11,848 nt of DNA, from contig CATWVA010000048.1 in assembly GCA_958354105.1 (NCBI GenBank), positions 1 through 11,848 of the forward strand. The letters run 5' to 3'. How positions within the stretch are numbered: the stretch's first letter is position 1; each line of letters opens with the position of its first letter. This document shows, one piece after another, positions 6,158 to 11,848 of this stretch. The translations under genes and the position numbers were made by a program. The stretch is from an uncultured Collinsella sp. (GTDB lineage Bacteria; Actinomycetota; Coriobacteriia; Coriobacteriales; Coriobacteriaceae). The notes beneath the pieces were generated by a model that saw nothing but the letters and a program-made list of their open reading frames with translations, searched no databases and was not told where the DNA came from.

Positions 6158-6928
6158 ATGCCCGCGCTCGACCTTTGGAACCTCGCATCCCAGCTCAAAA
6201 GCACCGATTATCGCTGGGTCGACCTCACCCACACGCTCTCGTGCGACACCCCGCACTGGTTTGGCTTTAAGCCATTTGAGTCCACCAAGCTCTTCGACTA
6301 CCTGCCCGACACGCCCGGGGACATGCTCGCGCCCATGCGCTGCTTTCAGTATTCGGTCGCCTCGCAATACGGCACCCACGTCGATGCACCGCGGCATTTC
6401 CATGTTGAGGGTCGTTCCCTTGGAGAGATTGAACCCATCGAGTTTATGCATCCGCTCTGCGTGATCGACAAGCACGAGGAATGCGCCGCAAACCCCGACT
6501 TTATCCTAACCGTCGATGACCTCAAAACTTGGGAGGACGAGCACGGTCGCATTCCCGAGGACGCTTTCGTCGCCTTCCGCCCCGACTGGTCCAAGCTCGC
6601 CGATCTGGAAAACAAGGACGAGGACGGCCAGCCCCACTACCCCGGCTGGGACCTCGATGCTATCAAGTGGCTTGTAGAGGAACGCAATATCGGCGCCATC
6701 GGCCACGAGCCCGCAGATACCGATCCGGCGACCATCACCACGCGCGAGGACGCCTACCCCTACCCCGGCGAGCAATACATCCTCTCGGTCGACCGCTATC
6801 AGATCGAAGTCATGGACCATCTGGACGAGCTTCCCGCCACGGGTGCCGTCATCTTCTGCACCTTCCCCAAGGTCCGCGATGGCGTCGGATACCCCGCCCG
6901 CGTCTTTGCGGTCTGCACCGCGGCATAA
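6158..6928 (+). CDS. Cyclase family protein (kynurenine-formamidase-like metal hydrolase)
   Basis: This 256-aa soluble protein belongs to the PF04199 cyclase/KynB family of metal-dependent amide or ester hydrolases. The signature YGTHVDAPRHF is at residues 71-81, giving metal ligands His74, Asp76 and His80. The later block IGHEPADTDPA (181-191) supplies the expected His183/Glu184. The C-terminal pattern, YQIEVMDHLDELPATGA followed by GVGYPARVFAV, is also typical. The first His of the usual HxGTHxDxPxH motif is Gln70 here. The start is supported by AAAGGAG 6 nt upstream. It is slightly longer than classical KynB (about 210 aa), and with no tryptophan-catabolism neighbours I do not assign kynurenine as substrate. 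It is followed by a strong terminator. Confidence 0.88.
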   Translation: MPALDLWNLASQLKSTDYRWVDLTHTLSCDTPHWFGFKPFESTKLFDYLPDTPGDMLAPMRCFQYSVASQYGTHVDAPRHFHVEGRSLGEIEPIEFMHPLCVIDKHEECAANPDFILTVDDLKTWEDEHGRIPEDAFVAFRPDWSKLADLENKDEDGQPHYPGWDLDAIKWLVEERNIGAIGHEPADTDPATITTREDAYPYPGEQYILSVDRYQIEVMDHLDELPATGAVIFCTFPKVRDGVGYPARVFAVCTAA

Positions 6929-7006
6929 GCGCACAGCGCAATAGTTTCTTTTTCATAACAGCCGCCCCGCGCACCCACCAATCACCCTGGCAGCATACAA
7001 TCCATC

Positions 7007-7032
7007 AGGCGCCCCTTACGCGGGCGCCTTTT
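7007..7032 (+). terminator. Intrinsic terminator after the cyclase gene
   Basis: AGGCGCCC and GGGCGCCT form an 8-bp GC-rich stem with a 7-nt loop, followed by TTTTATAT. It lies 78 nt after the cyclase stop codon. The ribosome site of the next gene (GGGGAG, 7037-7042) begins only a few bases beyond the T-run. Confidence 0.85.
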
Positions 7033-7051
7033 ATATGGGGAGATGATTCAC

Positions 7052-7966
7052 ATGCAGATCAACAAGGTCGCTTTTATCGGCAAGGGCGGCGTCGGCCTGC
7101 TCTACGGCAGCATGATTGCCAAGGCGCTCGGCAATGACGCCGTCGAATACGTTATGGATGACGCCCGTTTTGAGCGTCACGCGGGCGATGCGCTCACCGT
7201 CAACGGAAAGCCTTGCGATCTCACGTCCGTCCGCGCCAGCGAGGCAGCGCCCGCCGATCTGGTCATCCTGACGGTCAAGACCACTGGTCTCGACCAAGCA
7301 CTCAAGACTATGGAGCGTGTCGTGGGACCCAACACGCTCATCGCCTCGCTGTGCAACGGCATTACGAGCGAGCAAAAGATTGCCGAACGCTTTGGCTGGG
7401 AGCATACCGTTCTTGGTATTTGCCAGGGTATGGATGCCGTGTTCCTCGACGGCGCGCTCACCTTTACTAATGCGGGCGAGATCCGCTTTGGCTCGGCAGC
7501 AGGCACGAACCCCGCAACCATCACCGCGATCGACGAGCTCTATACGCGCTGCGGCATCGCCCATACCGTCGAGGACGACATCGCCCACCGCATGTGGGCC
7601 AAACTCATGCTCAACGACGGCATCAACCAGACCTGCATGGCCTACGGCGGGACCTACGGAAGCGCCACGGAGCCGGGCTCCGAGCAGCGTCGCTGCTTTG
7701 TTTCCGCCATGCGCGAAACGCTTGCGGTCGCCAACGCCGAGGGCGTTGAGCTGACCGAGGCAGACCTGACGCAAATGGTGCACCTCATCGAGGGAATCGA
7801 CCCCGCCGGTATGCCCTCGATGGCTCAAGACCGCATCGCAAGGCGCAAAACCGAAGTTGATGAGTTCGCGGGCACCATCTGCCGCCTGGCGGCCAAGCAC
7901 GATATCCAGGCACCGCAAAACGAGTGGCTCTATCGGCGCATCCGCGGTATCGAGAAAAGCTGGTAG
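7052..7966 (+). CDS. 2-dehydropantoate 2-reductase family protein
   Basis: This is a probable NADPH-dependent ketopantoate reductase-type enzyme, 304 aa; in pantothenate synthesis this reaction gives pantoate. The Rossmann loop GKGGVG is at residues 10-15. Lys76 (TVKTT), Asn102 (CNGI), Lys184 and Asn188 (WAKLMLNDG), and the block PSMAQDRIARRKTEVDEFAG (256-274, with Glu268) match the family active site and ApbA C-terminal domain. ATG at 7052 is preferred: GGGGAG ends 9 nt before it, whereas the in-frame ATG at 7043 directly abuts that site. No pantothenate genes are nearby, and the family contains paralogues with other 2-keto acid substrates, so I leave the symbol panE unassigned. The gene sits behind the cyclase terminator, so it is expressed by read-through or an unrecognised promoter. 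Confidence 0.88.
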   Translation: MQINKVAFIGKGGVGLLYGSMIAKALGNDAVEYVMDDARFERHAGDALTVNGKPCDLTSVRASEAAPADLVILTVKTTGLDQALKTMERVVGPNTLIASLCNGITSEQKIAERFGWEHTVLGICQGMDAVFLDGALTFTNAGEIRFGSAAGTNPATITAIDELYTRCGIAHTVEDDIAHRMWAKLMLNDGINQTCMAYGGTYGSATEPGSEQRRCFVSAMRETLAVANAEGVELTEADLTQMVHLIEGIDPAGMPSMAQDRIARRKTEVDEFAGTICRLAAKHDIQAPQNEWLYRRIRGIEKSW

Positions 7967-8002
7967 CGCCAACGCGCCGCATTCAACAGCCTTAACAGCA
8001 AA

Positions 8003-8038
8003 GCCGCCGCAAGAGAACCTTTCCCCTGCGGCGGCCTT
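8003..8038. terminator. Hairpin between convergent genes, probably a shared terminator
   Basis: GCCGCCGCA (8003-8011) and TGCGGCGGC (8027-8035) form a perfect 9-bp stem with a 15-nt loop. It lies between the convergent reductase gene (stop at 7966) and the small membrane protein gene (stop at 8076). On the minus side TTT follows, on the plus side CTTCATCTT follows; both tails are short, so termination may be incomplete in each direction. Confidence 0.7.
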
Positions 8039-8075
8039 CATCTTCGTCTATAACCGGCGGCCGATCTCACAACAG

Positions 8076-8282
8076 TTAGCGTTGCGACCCCGGCACCTCG
8101 TCCTCGTCATCGTGGCAAAGAACCACGCCCGCGCTTCCCAGCAGCGTGGCCGCGATCAGCGCGCCGACCACGATAGGAGCAGCCCCGCATGTCCCCTGCA
8201 TGCCCGCGACGAGCGCGGCCGTGGGACCAAGGCAGCCAAGCATCAACGCGACGGCGGCAACGGCAATATCTCGAGCATTCAC
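8076..8282 (-). CDS. Small two-helix membrane protein, hypothetical
   Basis: I do not recognise this 68-aa protein. It has two hydrophobic segments (about residues 6-27 and 35-56), each long enough to span the membrane, a short Gly/Cys-containing turn (MQGTCGAAP) and an acidic tail (HDDEDEVPGSQR). Three cysteines are present at the helix ends or turn. The GTG start at 8282 is preceded by GGAGG at 10 nt spacing, which supports real translation, and the gene ends against the convergent hairpin at 8003-8038. Both ends of the protein would be on the same side of the membrane. No function is proposed. Confidence 0.6.
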   Translation of the reverse strand: MNARDIAVAAVALMLGCLGPTAALVAGMQGTCGAAPIVVGALIAATLLGSAGVVLCHDDEDEVPGSQR

Positions 8283-8398
8283 AAGACCACTTCCTCCAAG
8301 AGAAAGACCTTATTTCTCAAGAACCAGTGTGCCCCGCATCCATACGCCCAGCGTACCGCCACGGTAAGGGCTCTGTTAACTCAAACGCATACATAGAA

Positions 8399-8444
8399 CG
8401 GACGCCCTTACGTTGCCCTAAAGCTCGGTAAAGACGCCCGTCCG
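8399..8444 (-). terminator. Weak hairpin downstream of the secreted-protein gene
   Basis: Outer arms CGGACG and CGTCCG, with a further short TTAC/GTAA pairing inside, lie 24 nt after the stop codon of the gene at 8469-9242. On the minus strand only TTCTAT follows. It could be an imperfect terminator or a processed 3' end. The rest of the 186-bp gap to the small membrane gene (8283-8468) holds two small perfect triloop hairpins (8343-8365) and no clear promoter. Confidence 0.3.
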
Positions 8445-8468
8445 CCAAATATCCGTGATGCAGAGAAA

Positions 8469-9242
8469 TTACCAACCGGTGTAGTAGTCGGTGGTTCCGG
8501 CAGCGCAGCCGGAGTCATAGACCTTGCAATCACCCTTGGAGCCCGTAAAGGTCGAGCCCTGGGCCATATCGCCCGCGGCAACAACGTAATAGCCGTCGGA
8601 ATCGCGCCAGAAGCCCTCAGAATCCTGAGTCCATTCGCCCGTGCGATAGTGATAAAGCACATTGCTGCTGTAATAGGTCTCGCGGCGCCCGTTGTAGTTA
8701 TTGACACCCGCAGAGCGCGTCAGGCCCGATCCGTTCGCGTAGGACGCGGCAGACGCGCAGGACGGAGTGTAACCGGCGTTGTAGTACGAAGCCTGGGCGA
8801 CCTCGGCAGCCTCCGCCTCGGCGGCAGCCTCGAGCGCTTCGCGCTTGGCATCCTCAAGCGCAGTGCGCAGCTCATCGAGCTCGGTCGACTTGGCGTCGAC
8901 CTCCCCCATCGTCAACAGGCTACCCGCGCCGTCGATGCAACCCTGCAGCACAGCGCGCTCGTCATCGGTGGCATAGTCACCGTACATGTTCATGATGATC
9001 TGAGCGCGCATCTCCAGGGAATCGCGCTTGGCCTCCATCGAGGCGTTCCACTCCTGCATGGAACCATAACCATCGCCGCGATAGTCAACGGGCTGTACCA
9101 GCGTCGTCTCGGACGGCGTAGATCCAACCGTATCGGACAGTGTTGCCGCGTGGGCATCAGTTGCGCCGGCGCCCACCAAAAGTGCCACGGTCAGAGCGGC
9201 GGAAAGGGCGGCGGCTTTCGGTTTTTGTGAATCGATCCTCAT
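8469..9242 (-). CDS. Secreted coiled-coil protein with C-terminal barrel-like domain
   Basis: This is a 257-aa exported protein of unknown function. Residues 1-32 are a Sec signal peptide (cleavage after AHA). Residues about 60-115 are helical. About 115-150 is an Ala/Glu-rich heptad-like coiled coil. About 174-257 is a compact aromatic-rich domain with RETYY, GFWRDSDGYYVVAA, and KVYDSGCAAGTTDYYTGW at the C-terminus. That end resembles the double-psi-barrel/3D-type domains of Gram-positive cell-wall proteins, in which the Asp of a DxG motif (here Asp243) is important; this is pattern memory, not a search result. Four Cys (102, 162, 239, 246) could form disulfides. The ATG at 9242 is chosen because GGAGG lies 11 nt upstream and the signal peptide starts here; upstream in-frame ATGs would run the protein through the metY terminator. 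The protein may bind or cut peptidoglycan, which is inference. Confidence 0.8.
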   Translation of the reverse strand: MRIDSQKPKAAALSAALTVALLVGAGATDAHAATLSDTVGSTPSETTLVQPVDYRGDGYGSMQEWNASMEAKRDSLEMRAQIIMNMYGDYATDDERAVLQGCIDGAGSLLTMGEVDAKSTELDELRTALEDAKREALEAAAEAEAAEVAQASYYNAGYTPSCASAASYANGSGLTRSAGVNNYNGRRETYYSSNVLYHYRTGEWTQDSEGFWRDSDGYYVVAAGDMAQGSTFTGSKGDCKVYDSGCAAGTTDYYTGW

Positions 9243-9453
9243 GTAGCTGGAAACCTCCGTAGTGCGTTTTTGCTGCGTTTGAGCTGCGTGTGATTCGATT
9301 GCGCTGCATAGTACCCCGAGCAAATCGCGACCTGCGGTTTTACTCAAAAGGCGCACGTCAATTGCGTAAAACTCACATCCTCTCAACAGGAGTTTTCCAC
9401 AACTCGAATGCATAAAGCATGCCAAAAACCCTGTAATAGCGCCCTCCCTATGC
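9243..9453. other. Intergenic region upstream of the secreted-protein gene, no firm element
   Basis: The gap from 9243 to 9554 is 312 bp. Its right end holds the metY terminator. In the remainder I see the ribosome site GGAGG (9254-9258 region) and a TACTAT hexamer (minus strand, 9308-9313) that could be a -10 box, but no acceptable -35 box at 16-18 nt spacing. Nothing else was recognised. Confidence 0.4.
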
Positions 9454-9492
9454 AAAAAAGGCGCCTGCGCAACCATTGCTTGCACAGGCGCC
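9454..9492 (-). terminator. Strong intrinsic terminator of metY
   Basis: On the minus strand GGCGCCTGTGCAA and TTGCGCAGGCGCC form a 13-bp stem (one G-T wobble) with a 7-nt loop, followed by TTTTTT. It lies about 60 nt after the metY stop codon. It should isolate metY from the secreted-protein gene downstream. Confidence 0.95.
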
Positions 9493-9554
9493 TTGAGCAG
9501 GCATTTTATGCAGTTATACCTATCGAGTCGCAAGGGGTCCTTGCACAAGTCGCC

Positions 9555-10865
9555 TTACTCGTCCAGCGCGGCGAAAGCCTGCTTCAGATCCCAAATGATA
9601 TCCTCGGCGTTCTCGGTACCGATGGAAAGACGAATCGTGGAGGGCGTGATGTTCTGCTCGGCGAGCTCCTCGGCAGAGAGCTGGGAGTGCGTGGTGGTAG
9701 CCGGGTGCACGACGAGCGACTTGACGTCGGCCACGTTGGCGAGCAGCGAGAACACCTGCAGATGATCGATGAACTTCCAAGCTGCCTCCTGGCCACCCTT
9801 AATCTCAAAGGTAAAGATCGAGGCACCACCGTTGGGGAAGTACTTCTGATAGAGCTCGTGATCGGGGTGCTCAGACAGGCTCGGGTGGTTCACCTTGGCG
9901 ACGTGGCTATCACCAACCAGGAACTCAACGACCTTCTTGGTGTTCTCGACATGACGGTCAACGCGCAGCGACAGAGTCTCGGTGCCCTGGAGCAGGACCC
10001 AGGCGTTGAACGGGCTGATGCAGGCGCCCTCGTCACGCAGCAAGATAGCGCGGACATAGGTCGCGAAGGCGGCGGGACCGGCAGCCTCGGCAAACGAAAC
10101 ACCGTGGTAGGAGGGGTTGGGCTCAGCGATCTGGGCGTACTTTCCGCTCGCCTTCCAATCAAAGTTACCGCCGTCGACGATCACACCGCCCAGCGAAGTG
10201 CCGTGACCGCCGATGAACTTGGTTGCGGAGTGGACGACGATGTTGGCACCATGCTCCAGCGGACGGAACAGATACGGGGTGCCGAAGGTGTTGTCGACGA
10301 CAACCGGCAGACCGTGCTTCTTGGCGATCTCGGAGATGGCGTCGATGTTGGGGATGTCGGAGTTGGGGTTGCCGAGCGTCTCGAGATAGATGACCGTGGT
10401 GTTGTCCTTGATGGCGCCCTCGACCTCTTCCAGGTTATGGGCATCGACAAACGTGGTCTCGACGCCAAACTGGGAAAGCGTATGCTCCAGCAAGTTGTAG
10501 GAGCCACCGTAGATGGTCTTCTGAGCCACCACGTGGTCACCGGCCTGAGCAAGAGCCTGCAGGGTATAGGTGATGGCAGCAGCACCGGAGGCGACGGCGA
10601 GACCCGCCACGCCACCCTCGAGCGCGGCGATACGGTCCTCAAAGACGCCCTGAGTGGAGTTGGTCAGACGGCCGTAGATGTTACCGGCGTCGGCAAGACC
10701 AAAACGGTCGGCGGCGTGCTGGGAGTTGCGGAACACATAGCTCGCGGTCTGATAGATAGGCACGGCACGGGAGTCGGATGCGGGATCGGCGCTCTCCTGG
10801 CCAACGTGAAGCTGCAGGGTATCGAAACCAAAGGTGTGCTCGGGGTTGTTGATGAACTGGCTCAT
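9555..10865 (-). CDS. metY: O-acetylhomoserine sulfhydrylase (aminocarboxypropyltransferase)
   Basis: This cytoplasmic PLP enzyme makes homocysteine from O-acetylhomoserine and sulfide (or methionine from methanethiol); 436 aa, the usual length for this group of the Cys/Met-metabolism family. The PLP lysine is Lys216 in SATKFIGGHGTSLGG (213-227). Tyr64 and Arg66 (YGR) are the phosphate contacts from the partner subunit, and Asp191 (VVVDNTFGTPY) contacts the PLP ring nitrogen. The long form, with FDTLQLHVGQ at the start, fits MetY rather than the shorter MetB/MetC. The ATG at 10865 has AAGGAGA 5 nt upstream. Its own promoter, leader ORF and terminator make it a single-gene unit. The divergent LysR gene is the likely regulator. 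Confidence 0.95.
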   Translation of the reverse strand: MSQFINNPEHTFGFDTLQLHVGQESADPASDSRAVPIYQTASYVFRNSQHAADRFGLADAGNIYGRLTNSTQGVFEDRIAALEGGVAGLAVASGAAAITYTLQALAQAGDHVVAQKTIYGGSYNLLEHTLSQFGVETTFVDAHNLEEVEGAIKDNTTVIYLETLGNPNSDIPNIDAISEIAKKHGLPVVVDNTFGTPYLFRPLEHGANIVVHSATKFIGGHGTSLGGVIVDGGNFDWKASGKYAQIAEPNPSYHGVSFAEAAGPAAFATYVRAILLRDEGACISPFNAWVLLQGTETLSLRVDRHVENTKKVVEFLVGDSHVAKVNHPSLSEHPDHELYQKYFPNGGASIFTFEIKGGQEAAWKFIDHLQVFSLLANVADVKSLVVHPATTTHSQLSAEELAEQNITPSTIRLSIGTENAEDIIWDLKQAFAALDE

Positions 10866-10927
10866 GATGATCTCCTTGATCGAACAAAAGTTAATAAATT
10901 AGAGAGAAGTAAGTCGCTGTCTCCTGA

Positions 10928-10981
10928 TCACGCCGACGGGCGCAAACAGGAGCCCGGCATTCGTCTTGGTAAGCAATTCAT
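10928..10981 (-). CDS. 17-aa leader peptide (uORF) in the metY 5' leader
   Basis: The short frame reads MNCLPRRMPGSCLRPSA and stops at TGA. It is preceded by AAAGGAGG (10989-10996) at 7 nt spacing, the strongest ribosome site in the window, and lies wholly inside the predicted metY leader. It has two Cys codons (3 and 12) and two Met codons in 17. Cys-containing leader peptides upstream of sulfur genes are known in actinobacteria, so a cysteine- or translation-sensing attenuator is a reasonable inference. It is too short to judge by homology. Confidence 0.6.
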   Translation of the reverse strand: MNCLPRRMPGSCLRPSA

Positions 10982-11049
10982 ATGCGGGCCTCCTTTCGCA
11001 TCCCGGTTCCGTGGTTGGCTTAATTACCTACCGCCTTTGTGTGTTTTGA

Positions 11050-11078
11050 ATAGTACGAGCATTGTTTCCCTCGGTCAA
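11050..11078 (-). promoter_or_regulatory. metY: Sigma-70-type promoter of metY
   Basis: On the minus strand TTGACC (11073-11078) and TACTAT (11050-11055) are spaced by 17 nt. Transcription should start near 11043, giving a leader of roughly 180 nt that contains the 17-codon ORF. I looked for SAM-box riboswitch motifs in this leader and did not recognise any. Confidence 0.8.
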
Positions 11079-11100
11079 TCACTTAAAAGCGCTAACCTGT

Positions 11101-11117
11101 TATCGGTTTTATAGATA
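11101..11117. promoter_or_regulatory. Candidate LysR-type operator between metY and its divergent regulator
   Basis: TATC, a 9-nt AT-rich spacer and GATA form a perfect dyad that contains the classical LysR-family pattern ATC-N9-GAT (T-N11-A). Its centre is about 66 bp upstream of the predicted metY transcription start, the usual place of the LysR recognition site at an activated promoter. It is also 22 bp before the start codon of the regulator, suiting autorepression. Confidence 0.5.
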
Positions 11118-11138
11118 GCAATCGAAAGGATGGCGTCG

Positions 11139-11848
11139 ATGACCCTTCAGCAGCTTCGTTTTCTGATTGCCGTGGCAGAGTCCGGCTCAATTAACGCCGC
11201 AGCTCAGCGCCTCTATACCGCTCAGTCCAACATCTCAAACGCCGTCAAAAGCCTGGAACAGGAGCTCCACCTGGAGATCTTTACGCGCTCCAGCCGCGGC
11301 GTCACGCTCACCAACGACGGCACCGAGCTTTTGGGCTATGCGCGTCAAGTCGTAGAGCAGGCCGATATGCTCGAGGCCCGCTACGAGGACGGCGGCACGC
11401 CCCAGGCGCGCCTTGCCATCTCGGCCCAGCATTACGCCTTTTCGGTCGAGGCCTTCGCCAACGTCGTCGAGCGCTGCCGGGACGACAAGTTCGAGTTCAT
11501 CATGCGCGAGACCACCACATCGCAGATCATCGATGACGTCCGCGCATTTCGCAGTGATATCGGCATTCTGTATCTGGATGACTTTAACGCCCGCGTTCTG
11601 CAGAAGGCCTTCGCCGACGCCCGCGCAAGCTTCCATCCCCTATTCGACGCGACGGTCCACGTCTTCGTTAGCGAGCGCCACCCGCTTGCCCGCCGCCCGC
11701 AGCTGTCCCTTGCCGACCTCACACCATATACGCGCTACAGCTTTGAGCAGGGAACCTCAAACTCCTTCTATTACGCCGAGGAACCTTTTAGCTATATCCC
11801 TTGCGACCGCAACATACGAATCTCGGACCGCGGAACACTTACTAACTT
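11139..11848 (+). CDS. LysR-family transcriptional regulator (3' end cut by window edge)
   Basis: This is a DNA-binding regulator; 236 residues are present before the window ends and there is no stop. The N-terminal winged helix-turn-helix is clear: MTLQQLRFLIAVAESGSINA, then AAQRLYTAQSNISNAVKSLE and LHLEIFTRSSRGVTLTNDG, ending near residue 62. After a linker helix (about 63-90) comes the start of the periplasmic-binding-protein-like effector domain, with SERHPLARRPQLSLADL at about 178-194 typical of the family. The start at 11139 has AAAGGA 8 nt upstream; the in-frame ATG at 11130 overlaps that site. It is divergent from metY with a candidate operator between them, so it probably controls metY. 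The effector (for example O-acetylserine, O-acetylhomoserine or a sulfur compound) is unknown. Confidence 0.92.
   Translation, partial: MTLQQLRFLIAVAESGSINAAAQRLYTAQSNISNAVKSLEQELHLEIFTRSSRGVTLTNDGTELLGYARQVVEQADMLEARYEDGGTPQARLAISAQHYAFSVEAFANVVERCRDDKFEFIMRETTTSQIIDDVRAFRSDIGILYLDDFNARVLQKAFADARASFHPLFDATVHVFVSERHPLARRPQLSLADLTPYTRYSFEQGTSNSFYYAEEPFSYIPCDRNIRISDRGTLTN

Noticed and set aside
7031..8041. A 336-codon minus-strand frame opposite the ketopantoate-reductase gene
   Set aside because: The plus-strand gene has all family motifs; the antisense frame has none and runs into the convergent terminator.
9243..9548. N-terminal extension of the secreted protein to an ATG at 9548
   Set aside because: The extension would be encoded across the strong metY terminator and would place the signal peptide more than 100 residues inside the protein. 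The start at 9242 has a ribosome site.
10866..11043. SAM or other sulfur-related riboswitch in the metY leader
   Set aside because: I could not find the conserved core motifs of SAM-box or related classes. The leader is better explained by the short ORF and its stems, though an Rfam scan would settle it.
9408..11114. A 568-codon open frame on the plus strand opposite metY
   Set aside because: It covers metY, its terminator and its promoter region in antisense, has no recognisable domain, and arises from codon bias of the real gene.
1..11848. CRISPR arrays, tRNA or rRNA genes, insertion sequences, prophage or toxin-antitoxin genes
   Set aside because: No regularly spaced repeats, tRNA-like cloverleafs, transposase motifs or phage genes were seen. 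The only repeated element is the pair of 80-bp structures.

Overview
The window looks like a stretch of chromosome from a fairly GC-rich Gram-positive bacterium. Gene content, codon use and style (strong AAGGAGG-type ribosome binding sites, frequent GTG/TTG starts, a secreted protein ending in a small beta-rich domain) best fit the Coriobacteriia, for example a Collinsella-like gut actinobacterium. That placement is inference from overall appearance; there is no rRNA or other phylogenetic marker here. I see no tRNA, rRNA, CRISPR array, insertion sequence, phage gene or attachment site.

Left part, all minus strand. A polar amino-acid ABC importer operon is read from right to left: lipoprotein binding protein (1668-2528), permease (189-1550) and ATPase (1-176, cut by the window edge). 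It has a good sigma-70 type promoter (2586-2614) and a hairpin between the first two genes. The permease is unusual: a signal peptide and an exported beta-rich domain of about 160 residues precede its membrane domain. Upstream lie, in transcription order, an aldo/keto reductase with two ferredoxin-like clusters (4805-5995), a Gfo/Idh/MocA oxidoreductase (3694-4713) and endonuclease IV (2676-3542). The two gaps between these three genes each hold a copy of the same 80-bp structured repeat. The stem of the two copies differs by compensating base changes, and each copy ends just before the ribosome binding site of the next gene.

Middle part, plus strand. A cyclase/kynurenine-formamidase-like hydrolase (6158-6928) is followed by its terminator and then by a ketopantoate-reductase family gene (7052-7966). 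The latter ends against a hairpin shared with a convergent small two-helix membrane protein gene (8076-8282, minus).

Right part. On the minus strand are a secreted coiled-coil protein with a C-terminal barrel-like domain (8469-9242) and metY, O-acetylhomoserine sulfhydrylase (9555-10865), which has a near-perfect terminator. metY has a clear promoter and a leader of about 180 nt containing a strongly translated-looking 17-codon ORF with two Cys codons. A LysR-family regulator (11139 to the window end, plus) is divergent, and a candidate LysR box sits about 66 bp upstream of the predicted metY transcription start. Together this is a plausible sulfur-amino-acid control module: regulator, operator, attenuator-like leader and enzyme.

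The observations most worth following up are the covarying 80-bp intercistronic element, the metY leader ORF with its alternative stems, and the exported domain on the ABC permease.
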